Below are positions 48,496-61,015 of a stretch of DNA of 64,000 nucleotides, piece by piece. Made by a program: the position numbers and the translations under genes. The stretch lies in contig NC_086382.1 of the NCBI RefSeq assembly GCF_036588685.1, positions 61,336,987 to 61,400,986 on the forward strand, in the 5' to 3' direction. The notes beneath the pieces are model-generated. The model made no database searches and was not told where the DNA came from. It saw only the letters and a program-made list of their open reading frames with translations. Numbering within the stretch: the stretch's first letter is position 1; every line of letters begins with the position of its first letter. This DNA is from Mytilus trossulus. Taxonomy: Eukaryota > Mollusca > Bivalvia > Mytilida > Mytilidae.

Positions 48496-50867
48496 CATGT
48501 CAATAAAAAGTGGTGTAAATGATCTTAACTATGTCTACAATAAAATTTGTGAATATGTTTCCTGTAGAACAGCCTGTACAACAGTTACTTTTGTCCGGAT
48601 CAAAAGTACAGTTTGGCTTTACGCAATATCAAAACTACATATCATGCAGCAGAATTTGTTAGACAACAACTGCTTCATTATTATTTGTTTGGCTATCCAA
48701 ATGCGCTACAGAGCATATTATCCTGTCTGAAAAAAAAGACTTGATTACCTATTTTTATTTTTCAGTGTTTATACGAGATCCTATGTATGTATAGTGTGTT
48801 TCTGGAATGATTTTAAAAACACGATAATAAAGGACATCTCAAAAAAATAATCAGACAACTACCGACCAGAGTTCAGAGTTTCAAATGACAATATGATTAG
48901 CCTGAACAGACACGATACATTCGCCACCGGACACAATGTATACGTCCATGCTCCCAGATTCGACGAAATAATCGATCGGTTAGAAGCCTTGGCAATTCAC
49001 TGTTCCGTACCGTCATTTAGTTATACCAATACCGAGTGTTTTCTATAAAAAAAAAATTGTCTCTATGTTTACGGTTCTTTTTCTATGCCTCACCTACGAT
49101 AATAGAGGGACATTATGTTTGCTGGTCTGTGCGTCCGTCTTTCCGTCCGTCTCACGGTCCTTCCGTCCGTTCGTTCGTTCATATAAAGTTTTTGGTCAAT
49201 ATAAAAAAGAAGATGTGGTATGATTGCCAATGAGACTATCCACAAAAGACCAAAATGACACAGACATTAACAACTATAGGTCACCGTACGGCCTTCAACA
49301 ATGACCGAAGCCCATACCGCATAGTCAGCTATAAAAGGCCCCGATAAGACAATGTAAAATGCTTATTTATGTAAAAAAAAATGAACAAAAAACAAATGTG
49401 TAACACATAAACAAACGACAACCACTGAATATACAGGCTCCTGACTTGGGACAGGCACATACATAAATAATGTGGCGGGGTTAAACATGTAGTTTTTGAT
49501 GAAGTTGAAGTCCAATCAACTTCATACTTAGTACGCTTGTTCCCTATGATATGATCTTTCTGTAATTTAATTGCCAAATTAGACTTTTGATCCCAATTTC
49601 ACGGTCCACTGAACATAGAAAATGATAGTGCAAGTTGCAGGTTAAAGTTTTTGGTCAAGGTAGTTTTTAATGAAGTTGAAGTCCAATCAACTTCAAAAGT
49701 AGTACATATGTTCCTTATAGGATATGATCTTTCTTATTAAAATGCCAAACTAGATTTTTTTTATTTCAATTTCACGGTCCACTGAACATAGAAAATGATG
49801 ATGCGAGTCAACGTTGGGGCATCCGTGTACTTTGGACACATTCTTGTTACTAAATGCTATCTCAGTATATGAGATGCTTACAAGTTTTATTTTAAATTTT
49901 CTATCATATAAACATCTTCTTTCGGGTGTACCAGTGACAGGCCACTTTTCCCCCCAACTTTCTTTCCGGTGGTCCTCCTTTACAGGACCTACCCATTATA
50001 TGTATTGTTGATTTGTTAACGTCCTGTACATACTTGAAATATTTGTCACTGGGTGTTAAGTGTATTAGACAGGTGTCCATGGAAGGCGTTTGCCACATGG
50101 GCAACTGTTTGATATTTGTCAAGCATTGCTATCTGATCATTTTTTTATTTTAGAGACCTGTTTTATCGGTATTTGCTTCAGTGATGAATGACTGGGGTCT
50201 GAATGAGTTTGTCTTCACTTTCTGTATTCTATTATTTTGTTGGTTATTTTTCTGTATTCTTATCTTCAGTATTGCCCATTGTTCTCTATTTTATATGTTT
50301 TTGCAACGAGTTATACGATAGTTTGAGTCCGTTTTTCTGATTTATAAAAATTAACAGTTCTCCAAATTAAGAAATAATTGATGCAATCTACGCTTTAGTC
50401 TAATTATAAAGGTCTCTGATTTCGTTATAAACTACTAAAACATTTATCCATATTGTTAATAGTCTCTAAAATAAAACAATTTACAGGGTATGTGCTCGGG
50501 AATAAGTAACTTCGTTATGTATGTATTTTAGTCTAGACGTCATGCATCTAATGAACTATCGAGTTGACCTCCTGAAACATATGGTGATATAAGCGATACA
50601 AAAATGAGTATATATAGATATACATAGAAACTAAAACGTGCATTTGTATTTTTCTAGGTCTGTTTAATTTCATATTGTACAATAAAATATACGTAAGTCA
50701 TCGTTTTTACCTGTATAATTATGATATTTTGTGGATCAAATCAGTTTATCAGCAAATGATCGGTTTGCTTTTGTTTCACTTTCAATGTTGGCATTCTGTT
50801 CCTTTATATAACCTTACACACGCAATGCATGCTTTATCAGATTCCTACATGCACTACTCTACAGGTA
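48496..50867. other. Non-coding spacer before the large transposon, with repeats
   Basis: It contains an R3-type repeat (49203-49495) and an imperfect tandem duplication at 49490-49810, marked by two copies of GAAGTTGAAGTCCAATCAAC and of TTTCACGGTCCACTGAACAT. Short (GTCC)n-like tracts lie near 49140. No convincing gene was seen. Confidence 0.6.
49203..49495 (+). repeat. R3 SINE-like repeat, complete-looking copy
   Basis: It runs from GATGTGGTATGATTGCCAAT through AACAATGACCGAAGCCCATA to CAGGCTCCTGACTTGGGACA and GGCGGGGTTAAACATGT. Confidence 0.65.
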
Positions 50868-50916
50868 CACCCCGTATAACCCCGATACAAATGAATCCGG
50901 ACGTTGACGCGTTCGA
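50868..50916 (+). repeat. Left terminal inverted repeat of the large transposon
   Basis: This 49-bp repeat begins CACCCCGTATAACCCC. It contains ATG at 50891-50893 and the nine codons MNPDVDAFE. AGGTA lies immediately outside. Confidence 0.85.
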
Positions 50917-52829
50917 AGCGATAATTAGGACAACATTTGGAATGACAACAACTTCAAGGGCCTTTCTCGAATTTATGTGAGTATATATCAATATGTACAT
51001 AAGCGTGTTAGTTTATATAATCAATTATAAAATGGTTGTAAAATCCAGATTTTGTGAAAAGCGTATAATAAAACTGCAATATGTAAAACGCACAGTCATG
51101 GTGTGATATTGTACGTTTTTTTGGGTAAACAATGGACAATATCTCATCTTATATAAACTTTTGCGAAGCGATACTTTGGTCAATGATAAACAATAACTAG
51201 TTAATTCATCTCGTCAGCTTCAAATATTCTATAGAAATGTAATTAAACACGAAATCGTACAAAATTAGGTCATCTCGTACTGTATCGTTCGTTCCACCAA
51301 ATGTGTCAAGTTCGTTCCTCAATGACACATAACCACTGTACAGTTCGTTGACAAAAACCGTCACAAATAAATTTCTTTTTAAGGTACTCGTGATGACAGC
51401 AGCAACCTTTTTTCTGTGTTTCTATTGTAAACTGTCATCTGTCAACTTTGGTGAAATAGTAGACCATGAAATTATCAGTCATCCAAAGAAAGAATTGAAA
51501 TGTATAATCAAGCGCACATCTGAAGGCAAAAGTTTAATGAAAACTCGCAATTTCCATGTTATCCCAGATGAAATCAGGTCAAACAATAAATATATCACAG
51601 CCAATGCAAATTCGATATCTCTAAATATTCACGATTTCGAGCCTCGTCAAAATGCAGTTGTTGGTCCAAGTTTGCCGAAACGCCTACGACCAGACGAGCT
51701 CGTTGACCATTGTTCACCAGATGTATTAGATAACCAATCTTTTATAGAATCAGATGACGGTAGGATATTTGAAAAAGACGCCCTTGAACGTGTATCGTCT
51801 ATCTTGCCGAAGGTGGTATCAAATTTGACAGATGTCGGCGAATTGAATTATTTTGTACAGTTTAATGAACTTTTGGCTTCTGGTTCCTTTCCGTTTCAAA
51901 ACATTGCGTACCGTTTATTCTGTGACGTTGTACAGTGGTATACATTATCTAACACTTCATCAATGCGCTATTCAGAACTTGTTAAACGATTTTGGAGAAC
52001 AGGATACAAATTATTTAAAGGGAAATTTCTTCGTTTCATGTCAGGTCTAAAAAACACGGGAAATATAAACGAAGGAATTTCTGAGAGAGGAAAATACGAG
52101 CCAATGAATTCAGAGTTAAATTTTGCTGTCCCCTCATGGAGTGTTCTAGACAAAATGATTACACCCGTAAGCACGGAAACTTTCAGACCTGGGTTAATCG
52201 ATACAATGATAAACATAATACACGAGAACGATCCGGACAAAATAGCAACTTTCAAGTTATGTGTTGATGGAAAAAAGATCAACTCATCTACCATAGGCAA
52301 TTTAGGTGACGTAAACTTATGGGATCATGAAGATCCACCAACACTTTCAAGTAAAATGAAACAACTCGATGAAGACAAAAAAAACATTGAACAGTTGAGA
52401 AATCTTTTGCAGGATATTCAAAGTGAGAGAATTGAAAGTATTTTAGATTGTGCACAGCACATAAAACCTGTTTTTATTGAGCATTGTATTAACACTATAC
52501 AGGCATTAGGGCATAAAATTCGAGATTTGAGAAAAGCGAAAGTTGGAAAACATATGGCATATGATAAATTTCTTAAAATGACAGAAGGTGACTGGAGAAA
52601 ATCAAAATATGCTTTTGTAATCAGTTCCCTGAAAACATCACTATTCGAAATATCATCTTGCATAGAAGATGCCTTAAGTTGCATAGATAAATTAGGATGC
52701 ATAACAGCAGAGATGAGAGGATTACGAAACCTTTACTGCGAGGGTAAGGTCTAAGACTTAAACCGACAGGACAACTTTTATTGTCTCCAAATCCCAAATG
52801 ATAAATCAGACGTCTCAGATTCAAGTATC

Positions 52830-53330
52830 GTAAAACAGAGATCAGATGCATGGCATAAAATACGAAATACAGCACACGTCACAGGAAGTACTTGTAACAA
52901 AGCACTTGGTCTTGAAACATTAAAAAAGCAACAAATGCACTACAAACGGGTCTTTAACGAAGACCATGTCACTGAAAGTCCATCAAAAGAGGAGCAAATG
53001 CGTTTTGATCATGGCACTGCAAACGAAATAAACTGTGTAGCAACTCTAGCAGGAAAGGTGTTACCAGTTTTTTATGAGCAATCCTCTTATTTTGAAGAAG
53101 GCTGTTATACCTGTAGGAATGGGTTTTCAGAGACTATGCCTACTGTTATTGTTAGTCCAGACGGAAGTATAAGAAACAACAATGGACAAATCATTCTTGC
53201 TGTTGAAATTAAATGTCCATACCCAGGGAAAACTTTTACGACGCCAGTTCAGTATGGTATTCCAAAATACTATATACCACAAATATTATGCGAAATGGCT
53301 GCATTGAAAACGGATAAACTCATATTTCTT
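52830..53330 (+). other. YqaJ/lambda-exonuclease-like domain within the large transposon gene
   Basis: A typical PD-(D/E)xK order is visible: an N-terminal Arg/Trp segment (RSDAWHKIRNTAHVTGST), Glu in GTANEIN, PDG, EIKC and a Gln in YYIPQILCEM. Members of this fold are 5'-3' exonucleases or recombination nucleases in phages and viruses. All catalytic positions are present in this copy. Confidence 0.8.
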
Positions 53331-55714
53331 TCCTACTCACTAGAAAGTACTTCAGTGTTAGTAGCAAGTTTCGACGAAAGCATTTGGGTATTAATTTGTA
53401 AAATTATAAACGACGTTTATGGCAGTAATCACAAAATGCCAACCAAGTTACACCCTTTGATTCCTACTCTGCGACAAAAAATTGCTGATTATGCAAAAGC
53501 TCATGTACTATTCATTACAGAAGTTCCTTCCCTGAAGGCATTTCCATGTTCACATGATTTATGCTCTAATGATAATATACGGTTAGGACATTTCATGGAT
53601 CTTACTGATACCACATCAACTTTTACCACATTAGATGATGCTCTTGATGTCGTTTCAAAATGTAAAACTGTTATTGAAACATCGTATCGATTACTGAGAC
53701 ATAAGGCTAGTGAAGTTTTAGTGTTTCTCCTTAGCGATTTAGATCGAATGTCTAAAAGTGAAATGGAGCATGCTGTACCTATTGCGTTTGCTTTAAAAGG
53801 ATATAGCATGTCATCAAATATAATGAGAAAAATGCTTAAAGATGTTTTCATAAGATGTTTCGAAAAAGGACTGTATGTGCCAGTTATTTCGTTTGACGGT
53901 CAATGGTACAATTTGTGTGTGAGATCAAACACCGGAGAACCAATGACACTTCTTCAGCTTCAAAAAGACGTTTTTAAGAAATCAAAGGCGAAAACAAAAA
54001 CATCCATCTTACAGATGATTTTTTCTCTTAATAGAATTTCAAGTAGTGATTCGTTTGAGAGTTTTGAAAGCAAAGTGCATGTACATTATACAAGGAATGC
54101 TGATGGCAAATTTGAAGGTTGTATCACTGTTGGTAAAACTTTTGCAAAAAAAAACCCACTTACTCCTTCTAGTCATACAGTTTCGATGATTACATCTTTT
54201 ATTGAAGGTAAAAATGTTTCCAGTAACACACCCGTGGACGGCGATTTTCCGATGTTGAACACAAGCGATCAGGATTTAGAAGATCACATATTCAGTGCAA
54301 TTCCAATTGACGATGTTGACAAAATTGACAACAGGCTAAAAGTTGAGTTTGAGCAGCTAAATGAAAGTATTTGTCTCGAATTGCAGCAAGAACAAAGAGT
54401 AACTATTTCTTCTACAGATGTGATAACAGATGATTCTTTCTCCACGGTGACCAGCACGGAAGACCCTTCATCATTGAATGAAATATCACAAACACTAGAT
54501 AATGACAACCATTCAAATAATTCAGACGATGTGTTTTGTTTAAATGAAAATGATTACCAGACTATCTTAGATCATTTACGACTAGACAAATCATTGAAAA
54601 TTAGTGAAAAACTTGATCAAAATTCCTTAAAAAAATGTTCTTAAATCCAAGTGCTATGTCTGCGGTTTTTAATAAGAAAACAGTCCTAGCATGTTTGAAG
54701 TCAATCACATGCAAACTGAAAGACAAAAAGATACATTTTCTAATATCTTGGCCAAAATATAAGATAACAGAATTTTTAAATCAAATTGCGGTTGGTATTG
54801 AAGTAAAGAAGCAAGCGACTTCTCGTCGAAAAAATGTTCTATCGCTTCAAAGGCTTTGTGAAAAAGTAATACGTACTTTTTCAAAAATATAGTTGACGCA
54901 GAATATGCCTTACCTCTAGAAAAACAAAAGTGGATACTTGATATGCCTTTTGCGGATAATTTAGAAATATGTGGATTAACAAAACAAATCAACTGGTTTT
55001 CTAAACCAGAATACTCGCAAGAAACATCAAGCTTCAAATTCCTCTTATTAGATTGTCATCATATTCTCACTAATGCTCGAATAAAATGTTGTAAGACTGG
55101 CATTCCCGAGGCTGGAATACATAGACAGGCATGGATGAAGTTGACAACAAGCGAACATGGCAATATTTTGAGTAAAGCTTTAGTGGAGGACCTTGTAGAT
55201 TGTCAATCTAATAGTTTCGCACAGCAGACTTTTTCTCTGAAAGTTGAGGATGCGATGAGATTAAACGGCGATAACAACGAAGCAATATTTTGTCGCTTGA
55301 TAAGAGAATGGTATACAGCAGAGGATGATCCGGGCATTGACGTTCATGAAAGATGTAAGCGGAGACTAGCTCTTAGACAATGGCTGTTGAAGGACGTTAG
55401 TTTGAATAAGTTTCCTCCGCCAGGTGCGTTCATTAAAGGTATACCAATAGTTATGTATGAAGGGTTGTTGACAAATATAGACAGGAGACTTCAGTTATTT
55501 CCGTTTGTTAAAACTGGAATGTATAACGTTAGGTCACTTGGGACTCTGGAGGCAGAAAATCTATTTGGGGCTTTTCAAGACCTTGATCCAAAAGGTAGTG
55601 GTGTAATTAGACCAGACGACATTCCGTCAGCATTGAGTACTTCGTGTGAAATGTTATGCTACAGATTCAACAAAAACAGGTATCTATCTATCGATATCTC
55701 TATCTTTCGACCTT

Positions 55715-56010
55715 TACCACCACCACCACCACTATTATCACCATCCCCTCCACCACCACCACCATTTCCACCCCACCGTAACCACTTTCACCACCACCAC
55801 TGCTGTAACCACCACCCCTACCAGCAGCAACAGCACCACCACCGCCGTAACCATGCACCACCCCTACTAGCAGCAACAGCACCACCACCGCCGTAACCAC
55901 CACCCCTACTAGCTGCAACATCACCACCACCACTGTAACCACCACCCTACCAGCAGCAACAGCACCACCACCACCACTGTAACCACCACCCTACTAGCTG
56001 CAACAGCACC
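55715..56010 (+). repeat. CCA-rich microsatellite/minisatellite in intron 2 of the transposon gene
   Basis: A (CCA)n tract grades into about five units of roughly 44 bp marked by AGCAGCAACAGCACCACC or close (near 55822, 55868, 55912, 55951, 55996). It starts just after the exon 2 donor at 55680. The long proline/histidine-rich reading frames across it are artefacts. Confidence 0.8.
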
Positions 56011-56325
56011 ACCACCATTTACATCAATATTGACTTCATTGGTTTTCTTCAGAAAATTGTAATTTATTTCAATTTTTGTTAGTACGCCTAAATTTCCCCA
56101 ACAATACAATTGCGGGATTCATTGGATGTTTCAACCTTTTTTCAGTCTGTCATTTGTAAAGAAGATGTACATGCATAAGAGATATTAATGTTGAAATCAA
56201 AATGTTAACAATTCAGTATCTCAACAGTATGAGAAACATCTTCATATTATTTTGTGTTGAAAATTTAATAAAACGCTTTATATATTTATTTAAAGTTTAA
56301 GTACCACAACAAACTGGTTTGCATC

Positions 56326-57258
56326 CAGGGGCGGATCCAGGATTTCCAGTTAGGGGGGGCGCAATTGTTATGTTCGCCGAGCGGAGCGAGGCGAAAAATT
56401 TTTGGAGGTTTTTTTAGATAAAATTATTGAAATATTCTTCTAAAGGGGTGAAATGTAGATATCTCGAACTATTGTGTGTTAAAATTAGCTCACCTGACCA
56501 ATATATTTTTCAAACGAAAAGTTCTACTTTTACCAGCGATTTTTAATTGTCCTTTCATACTATCTGTTTTTTGGGTTTTTTTTAGTTTTTTTTTTTAACT
56601 TTTTTGATTTTCGGAGGTCGTGCCAGAATTTACTGTGTTCGCCACAAACAACTAAAATCAGAATGAGATGCATTTATATTTATATTTTCTTGGGATCCCA
56701 AGCATACAGTAGTAATACGGTACAGAATTCGGCCATATTTAGGTTGCAAGTGGGAAGTAAATATAGACACAGAGATACAAATTAATAAACTAACCTTTCG
56801 CTTGAAACAGCATTTCTATCTTTCATTACGGATATTATAAAAGAATCTCACCTGCCGACTGGTTTTTTTAGACCGTGTCATGATGAAATTGTGAAAGTGA
56901 GTAAGGGATGTTTTGGAACTTCGATGATCAAACAAATTGACTTTAAAAACCGCAAATACAATGTAACATTTGTTTTCACTTTAACTGCTAAAAACCTATT
57001 ATATTTGTCATCAAACGCATCTCCGCGTTTGACACCTTCCTTTGAAATCATTCAAAGAACTTTAAAATAATAAAGCGTAGGTCAGTTGATTAGTAATCAC
57101 GCTGATTGTGTTAAACTGACTATTTTATATACTTTGAATGTTAAAAAAGATTAAATGGTCTCTTCTGATACTTAAATATGTTGAAGTCAACCCATGCTTT
57201 GAAAATTTTAGGGGGGGGGGGCGCACGCCCGCCACGCCCCCGCCTAAATCCGCCCCTG
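56326..57258 (+). mobile_element. CAGGGGCGGATCCAGG-ended element, copy 2, nested in the large transposon
   Basis: It is near-identical to 35349-36272, with 5-bp flanks GCATC at 56321-56325 and 57259-57263. It differs by a few substitutions and G-run lengths. It lies in the intron between exons 2 and 3 of the recombinase-like gene, so it jumped after the large transposon arrived or into its progenitor. Confidence 0.85.
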
Positions 57259-57829
57259 GCATCATAACTATTTCGATTAATATGCTAGAAAACATGGAAA
57301 ATTAATGATAAAACTTTAAGTTGCAACATTAGGATGATTGTATACCATCTATTTTGTTTTGAAGTGATACATGTATGAATATACGTTTTCTTATCATAAT
57401 ATTCACTTTTTGAAAAGGAATACATCTCCAAATTTATCATAATATTCAATTTTTGAAGAGGATTTCATCTCCAAACAAGCAGAGCAAGAGTGTACCCTTT
57501 CCATGAACTAATGGAATTGCAAAGTATAACACCGTCAGCAGAAACCTTCAGGATCCCGTCTAGTGTCAAAACTTTACAACCAAGGTTAGTCACATAAATA
57601 GCTTCAAACTGTTGTAATTAATACATAAACATTTAATAAACTAAGGCATAAAAAACTGAGAACAGAAAAATGACGTTAGATAAAAGATCCATATGTCAAT
57701 GTATACTGTGAAATTTCATAGTTTTATCTGTCACAACCGTTACCAAATTTCAACGTTATTGAAACTGTCGTCATATGGTGGTGTTTTAATCATGTAACTA
57801 AGAGAGAGCTGTCTCCTTATTCTATTATC

Positions 57830-58020
57830 AGGATTACATAAATAAGGCCGTTAGTTTTCTCGTTTGAAATGTTTTATATTGTCTTTTATAGCTGACTATG
57901 CGGTTTATGCTTTGCTTATTGTCGAAGGCCGTACGTTGACCTATAGTTGTTATTTTGTTTTGTCATTTTGGTCTTTTGTGGATAGTTGTCTCATTGGCAA
58001 GCATACCACATCTTCTTTTT
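57830..58020 (-). repeat. R3-type SINE-like fragment
   Basis: It contains GAAGGCCGTACGTTGACCTA and ATAGTTGTCTCATTGGCAAG. It lies in the last intron of the recombinase-like gene. Confidence 0.6.
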
Positions 58021-58751
58021 TATAACTAAGGACAACATTAAATATCGGCATTTTACAATACAAAGTGAATTGCATGAAATATCCGTTCCGACAACTTAGG
58101 CATCTGAAGTAACATGTCAGGCCCACAAAACATAACTCAACTGTTGATATGCTGACTAACAAAAATCATTCAGAAAAGTATACCTTAACCCGAACAAGAA
58201 ATAATCTATTTTGCAGTTATTGTCAGTTATTTAGCTAAATACGATTTAAAAAAATAAATTGTGGGTTTGTATGTTTTTTATGGCTAGTGTGTTACGTGTT
58301 TATGTTTGTGTTTGCAAACTTTTTCTTATTTTGAAGAAATCACCCATTTGATAAACCTGAGAGGTCAAAGTTAACGGGGACACGACGACGAGTGAAATCT
58401 TGCATCAGTGATCCATCGATGCCAGCCAGAGGAATACGACCTATTCGCCAATACCATCGGTTAGATGAATCAAAAATACTTCCTCATGTTCGCAAAGGAC
58501 TTGAATTCAGTGACGAATCAGAGGATATTTAATTTTAGATCCCTCTTCTGTTATAATTTTTACGTTTTGTATTGAATGAAGTGGTTCGATCTTTTTTTAT
58601 AGTAATTATAAAATCCAACACAACAGGAAAATGAGGTCAAGCTGTAACCATCATTATGTTATTTATGTTTGTGTTATTAGATAGACGAAACTAATTTATA
58701 TACATGTAACTAGAATGTTAAATTAAGAAAAAGCACTTGTGAAATATTTTA

Positions 58752-59372
58752 TTATTGTGTGTTGTTCTGTACAAGTTTACAAACAGATAAATGATACTTT
58801 TGACTTGATCGCCATTTGAATTGTTTACCACAAATGCAGGACAAAAGGCGACCTTCATGAACCACTTTCCTATGTTCCCTCAAAGCGTCCAAGGACTTGT
58901 ATCCACTACCACAAGTGCTACACAGGTACGATGGAACTTCCTTTTCTTTTGAGTGGTGAGCCTTAATGTGTACGTTCAGCGAATTCTTGTACGTGAATTG
59001 TTTACTACACAGGGGACACTTCTCTGTTCTGATGTTATTGTGTTTATTGAGGTGTCCTCTGAAGTCCCAGAGCCGGTTAAACCCATCACCACAAGTACTA
59101 CATTTGTATCTGAATACCAGTGTGTGTTTATCTTTAATGTGTATTGATAGACCAGATCTTGACTGGAACATAAGGCCACAAACATGACAAAGGTAGATAT
59201 AAGGTTTACTGTCATCGGGAGCACTGTCCTGTTTTGGATTTTCATGAACTCTATTTTTGTGACGTTTAAGGTCAAACTTTCTTTTGGTTTCATTAACACA
59301 TAGGTTACATCTGTGAAATTGCAGTTCTTCTTTTTCTGAGTCATCGGACCCCTCGACTGTTTCCTCCTCCAT
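58752..59372 (-). CDS. C2H2 zinc-finger protein carried by the large transposon
   Basis: The 206-codon frame starts at ATG 59372-59370 and has an acidic N-terminus (MEEETVEGSDDSEKEELQ). Five C2H2 fingers follow: CNLC...HKNRVH, CHVC...HIKDKH, CSTC...HLNKH, CPLC...HIKAHH and CSTC...HRKVVH. A sixth, degenerate finger is CIC...HLSVC. The product is probably a DNA-binding protein; in a transposon it could bind the ends or regulate transposition, which is inference. An acceptor (AAATTTCAG) lies at 59383, so the first coding bases follow a spliced leader. A donor-bearing exon in the right TIR (61016-61096) is the obvious upstream exon. AATAAA overlaps the stop region. Confidence 0.75.
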   Translation of the reverse strand: MEEETVEGSDDSEKEELQFHRCNLCVNETKRKFDLKRHKNRVHENPKQDSAPDDSKPYIYLCHVCGLMFQSRSGLSIHIKDKHTLVFRYKCSTCGDGFNRLWDFRGHLNKHNNIRTEKCPLCSKQFTYKNSLNVHIKAHHSKEKEVPSYLCSTCGSGYKSLDALREHRKVVHEGRLLSCICGKQFKWRSSQKYHLSVCKLVQNNTQ

Positions 59373-59458
59373 AAGATATATACTGAAATTTAAAAATTAC
59401 ATGTATTACATTCAACTCAAATAAAAACAAGTGAAACTGCGAGCTACTGCTCACTGAT

Positions 59459-59910
59459 GATACCCCCGCCGCAAGTGGATAATATTAATAGTGTAAAAAT
59501 ATATGCAAGTGTTCGGTAAACAGGAAGTTGTCGAGTGATGAATCTAAAAAAGCATCACACGGTATAGCTGACTTATATAAATCCTGAAACCAAATTTCAG
59601 AAATCCTTGTATTGTAGTTCCTGAGAAAAATATGACGAAAATTTTCAACTTGGCTATAATGTGTAAAATCATACAAGTGTTCGGTAAACTGGAAGTTGTC
59701 GAGTGATCAATCTGAAAACGCATCACACGGTATAGCTGACTTAGATAAACCCTGAAACCAAATTTCTGAAATCCTTGTATTGTAGTTCGTGAGAGAAATG
59801 CGACGTAAAATATTCATGGGACGGACGGATGGACGGACGGACGGACGGACTGACGGAAGGACAGACAGAGATAAAACAGTATACCCCCCCTTTTTTAAAG
59901 CGGGGGTATA
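59459..59910. mobile_element. Repeat element with duplicated unit and (GGAC)n tract
   Basis: The ends are TACCCCCGC and GCGGGGGTA. Two units of about 175 bp share AAGTGTTCGGTAAAC, GAAGTTGTCGAGTGAT and CACACGGTATAGCTGACTTA. A GGACGGACGGAC tract follows (59820-59860). It lies in the intron of the zinc-finger gene. The layout (doubled unit, short tandem tract, complementary ends) parallels R1. Confidence 0.65.
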
Positions 59911-61015
59911 AAAATGTAGTTAAAAAATTGACATTTAACTAGCTCCCAGTAACTACAACTGCTCAAGTTATATCGGTATTTCATGTCTTTTTGTCATATG
60001 TGTTCGTGTTTTATACTAGCATAAAGCCAAGCGCATAGTAGCATAGCCACTCCAAAACATTTTTTAGGAGGGACCAGGGTCGAGCATCCCCCGTAAGGTT
60101 TAAGATTATCTATTTGATATTAAAAAAATGCTGAACTTTTTTGTATGTACAAGACTATAAAACCTACTGTATGTCTTTTGTTGCTACCTTGCTGCCATGC
60201 TTTATCTGCTTTTGTAGTATACATTTGATTCTTTTTTATTACTTTTGTATATCACATAACATAAGGAGAAACCTTTTTGATTTCAGGAGGGGGCAGAAGA
60301 ATATTTTTTTTATTTTCTTTACGCGGCATAATCGTGCGAAAATTTCATTTTTCATTGTTGAACAATAATTGTTTTCCGGCATTTTACGCTACAGAATATA
60401 ATTTTAGTCCTGTTTCTTGTAATGTTGCTATTTTTCAACGTTTCCCAGGCCTTTAAACTATTCCTCAGTACTCTAATCCTCCCCATCCCCCTTCCCGATA
60501 AATAAAATAAATTATTGTTGCCCAATACTCGAAAGAATTTCTAATGACAGATTGATAGGTAGCCGTCCGCTCAATCCATTACATCTGAAATTTGTCAGCT
60601 TTACATACAAAAATATGTTTTAAAACATGATAACTTTGTTTTTAAAACGCAATATTGTCGGAACGACTCGTACAGTATAAAACAGTGTAAAGACAACGAA
60701 GCGTACAGATTAAAAAAAATAAAGATGCACAAAGAGATGCACTTTTCGTTGTCTATATAGCATGTATATCTACAACGTTAAGTGTTTTGTTTAAGTAAAA
60801 CGATAAGATTTTTAGAAATGTATGTTTGCAAAAGTAAAAGATACGAGAAACGATTAAAAATAGAAAACATGCTTTTACTATTGCCAAGGTCGTGCGTTTC
60901 GTTAATTTTAGCCTTTAGAAATAAAGTATTTAAAAAAAAAATACCAATACAATATAAGTGACATATCATAGTACATATTGAAGCAAAATATCATGAGAAA
61001 TATTAAAGGACTTAC

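Larger units (their letters stand above)
50891..58532 (+). pseudogene. Large transposon gene: DDE-like recombinase with internal YqaJ-type nuclease domain, damaged
   Basis: Exon 1 is 50891-50976 (ATG in the TIR, donor GTGAGT). The acceptor of exon 2 is unresolved (51344 and 51479 both keep phase). Exon 2 ends at 55679; exon 3 is 57483-57584 and exon 4 is 58337-58532 (TAA). Exon 2 is one open frame from about 51345 to 54644 except for an in-frame TAA at 52752. Frame changes then occur near 54629 (A run) and 54885. Within it, 52830-53330 has YqaJ/lambda-exonuclease motifs: AWHKIRNTAHVTGST, NE (53025), PDG, AVEIKCPYP (E-x-K, 53205-53213) and YIPQILCEM. Flanking segments look like parts of an RNase H-fold recombinase: CVDGKKI (Asp at 52266), LLLDCHHILTNAR (Asp at 55051) and LGTLEAENLFGAFQDL (Glu at 55549/55555). 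The nuclease would then be inserted between the first and second acidic residues. The YqaJ call is firm; the DDE assignment is inference. Confidence 0.7.

Noticed and set aside
50675-50890. Extension of the left transposon gene upstream of the TIR
   Set aside because: The frame happens to stay open into host flank, but the right TIR has a different flank, and the element boundary with AGGTA places the gene start at 50891.
55549-55640. EF-hand-like DLDPKGSG segment suggesting a calcium-binding protein
   Set aside because: Only one loop-like stretch is present, with no paired helix-loop-helix; in context it follows the Glu-bearing segment of the recombinase-like protein.
55690-56030. His/Pro-rich and Val/Gly-rich frames on both strands
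   Set aside because: They are translations of the CCA/TGG microsatellite beyond the exon 2 donor at 55680.
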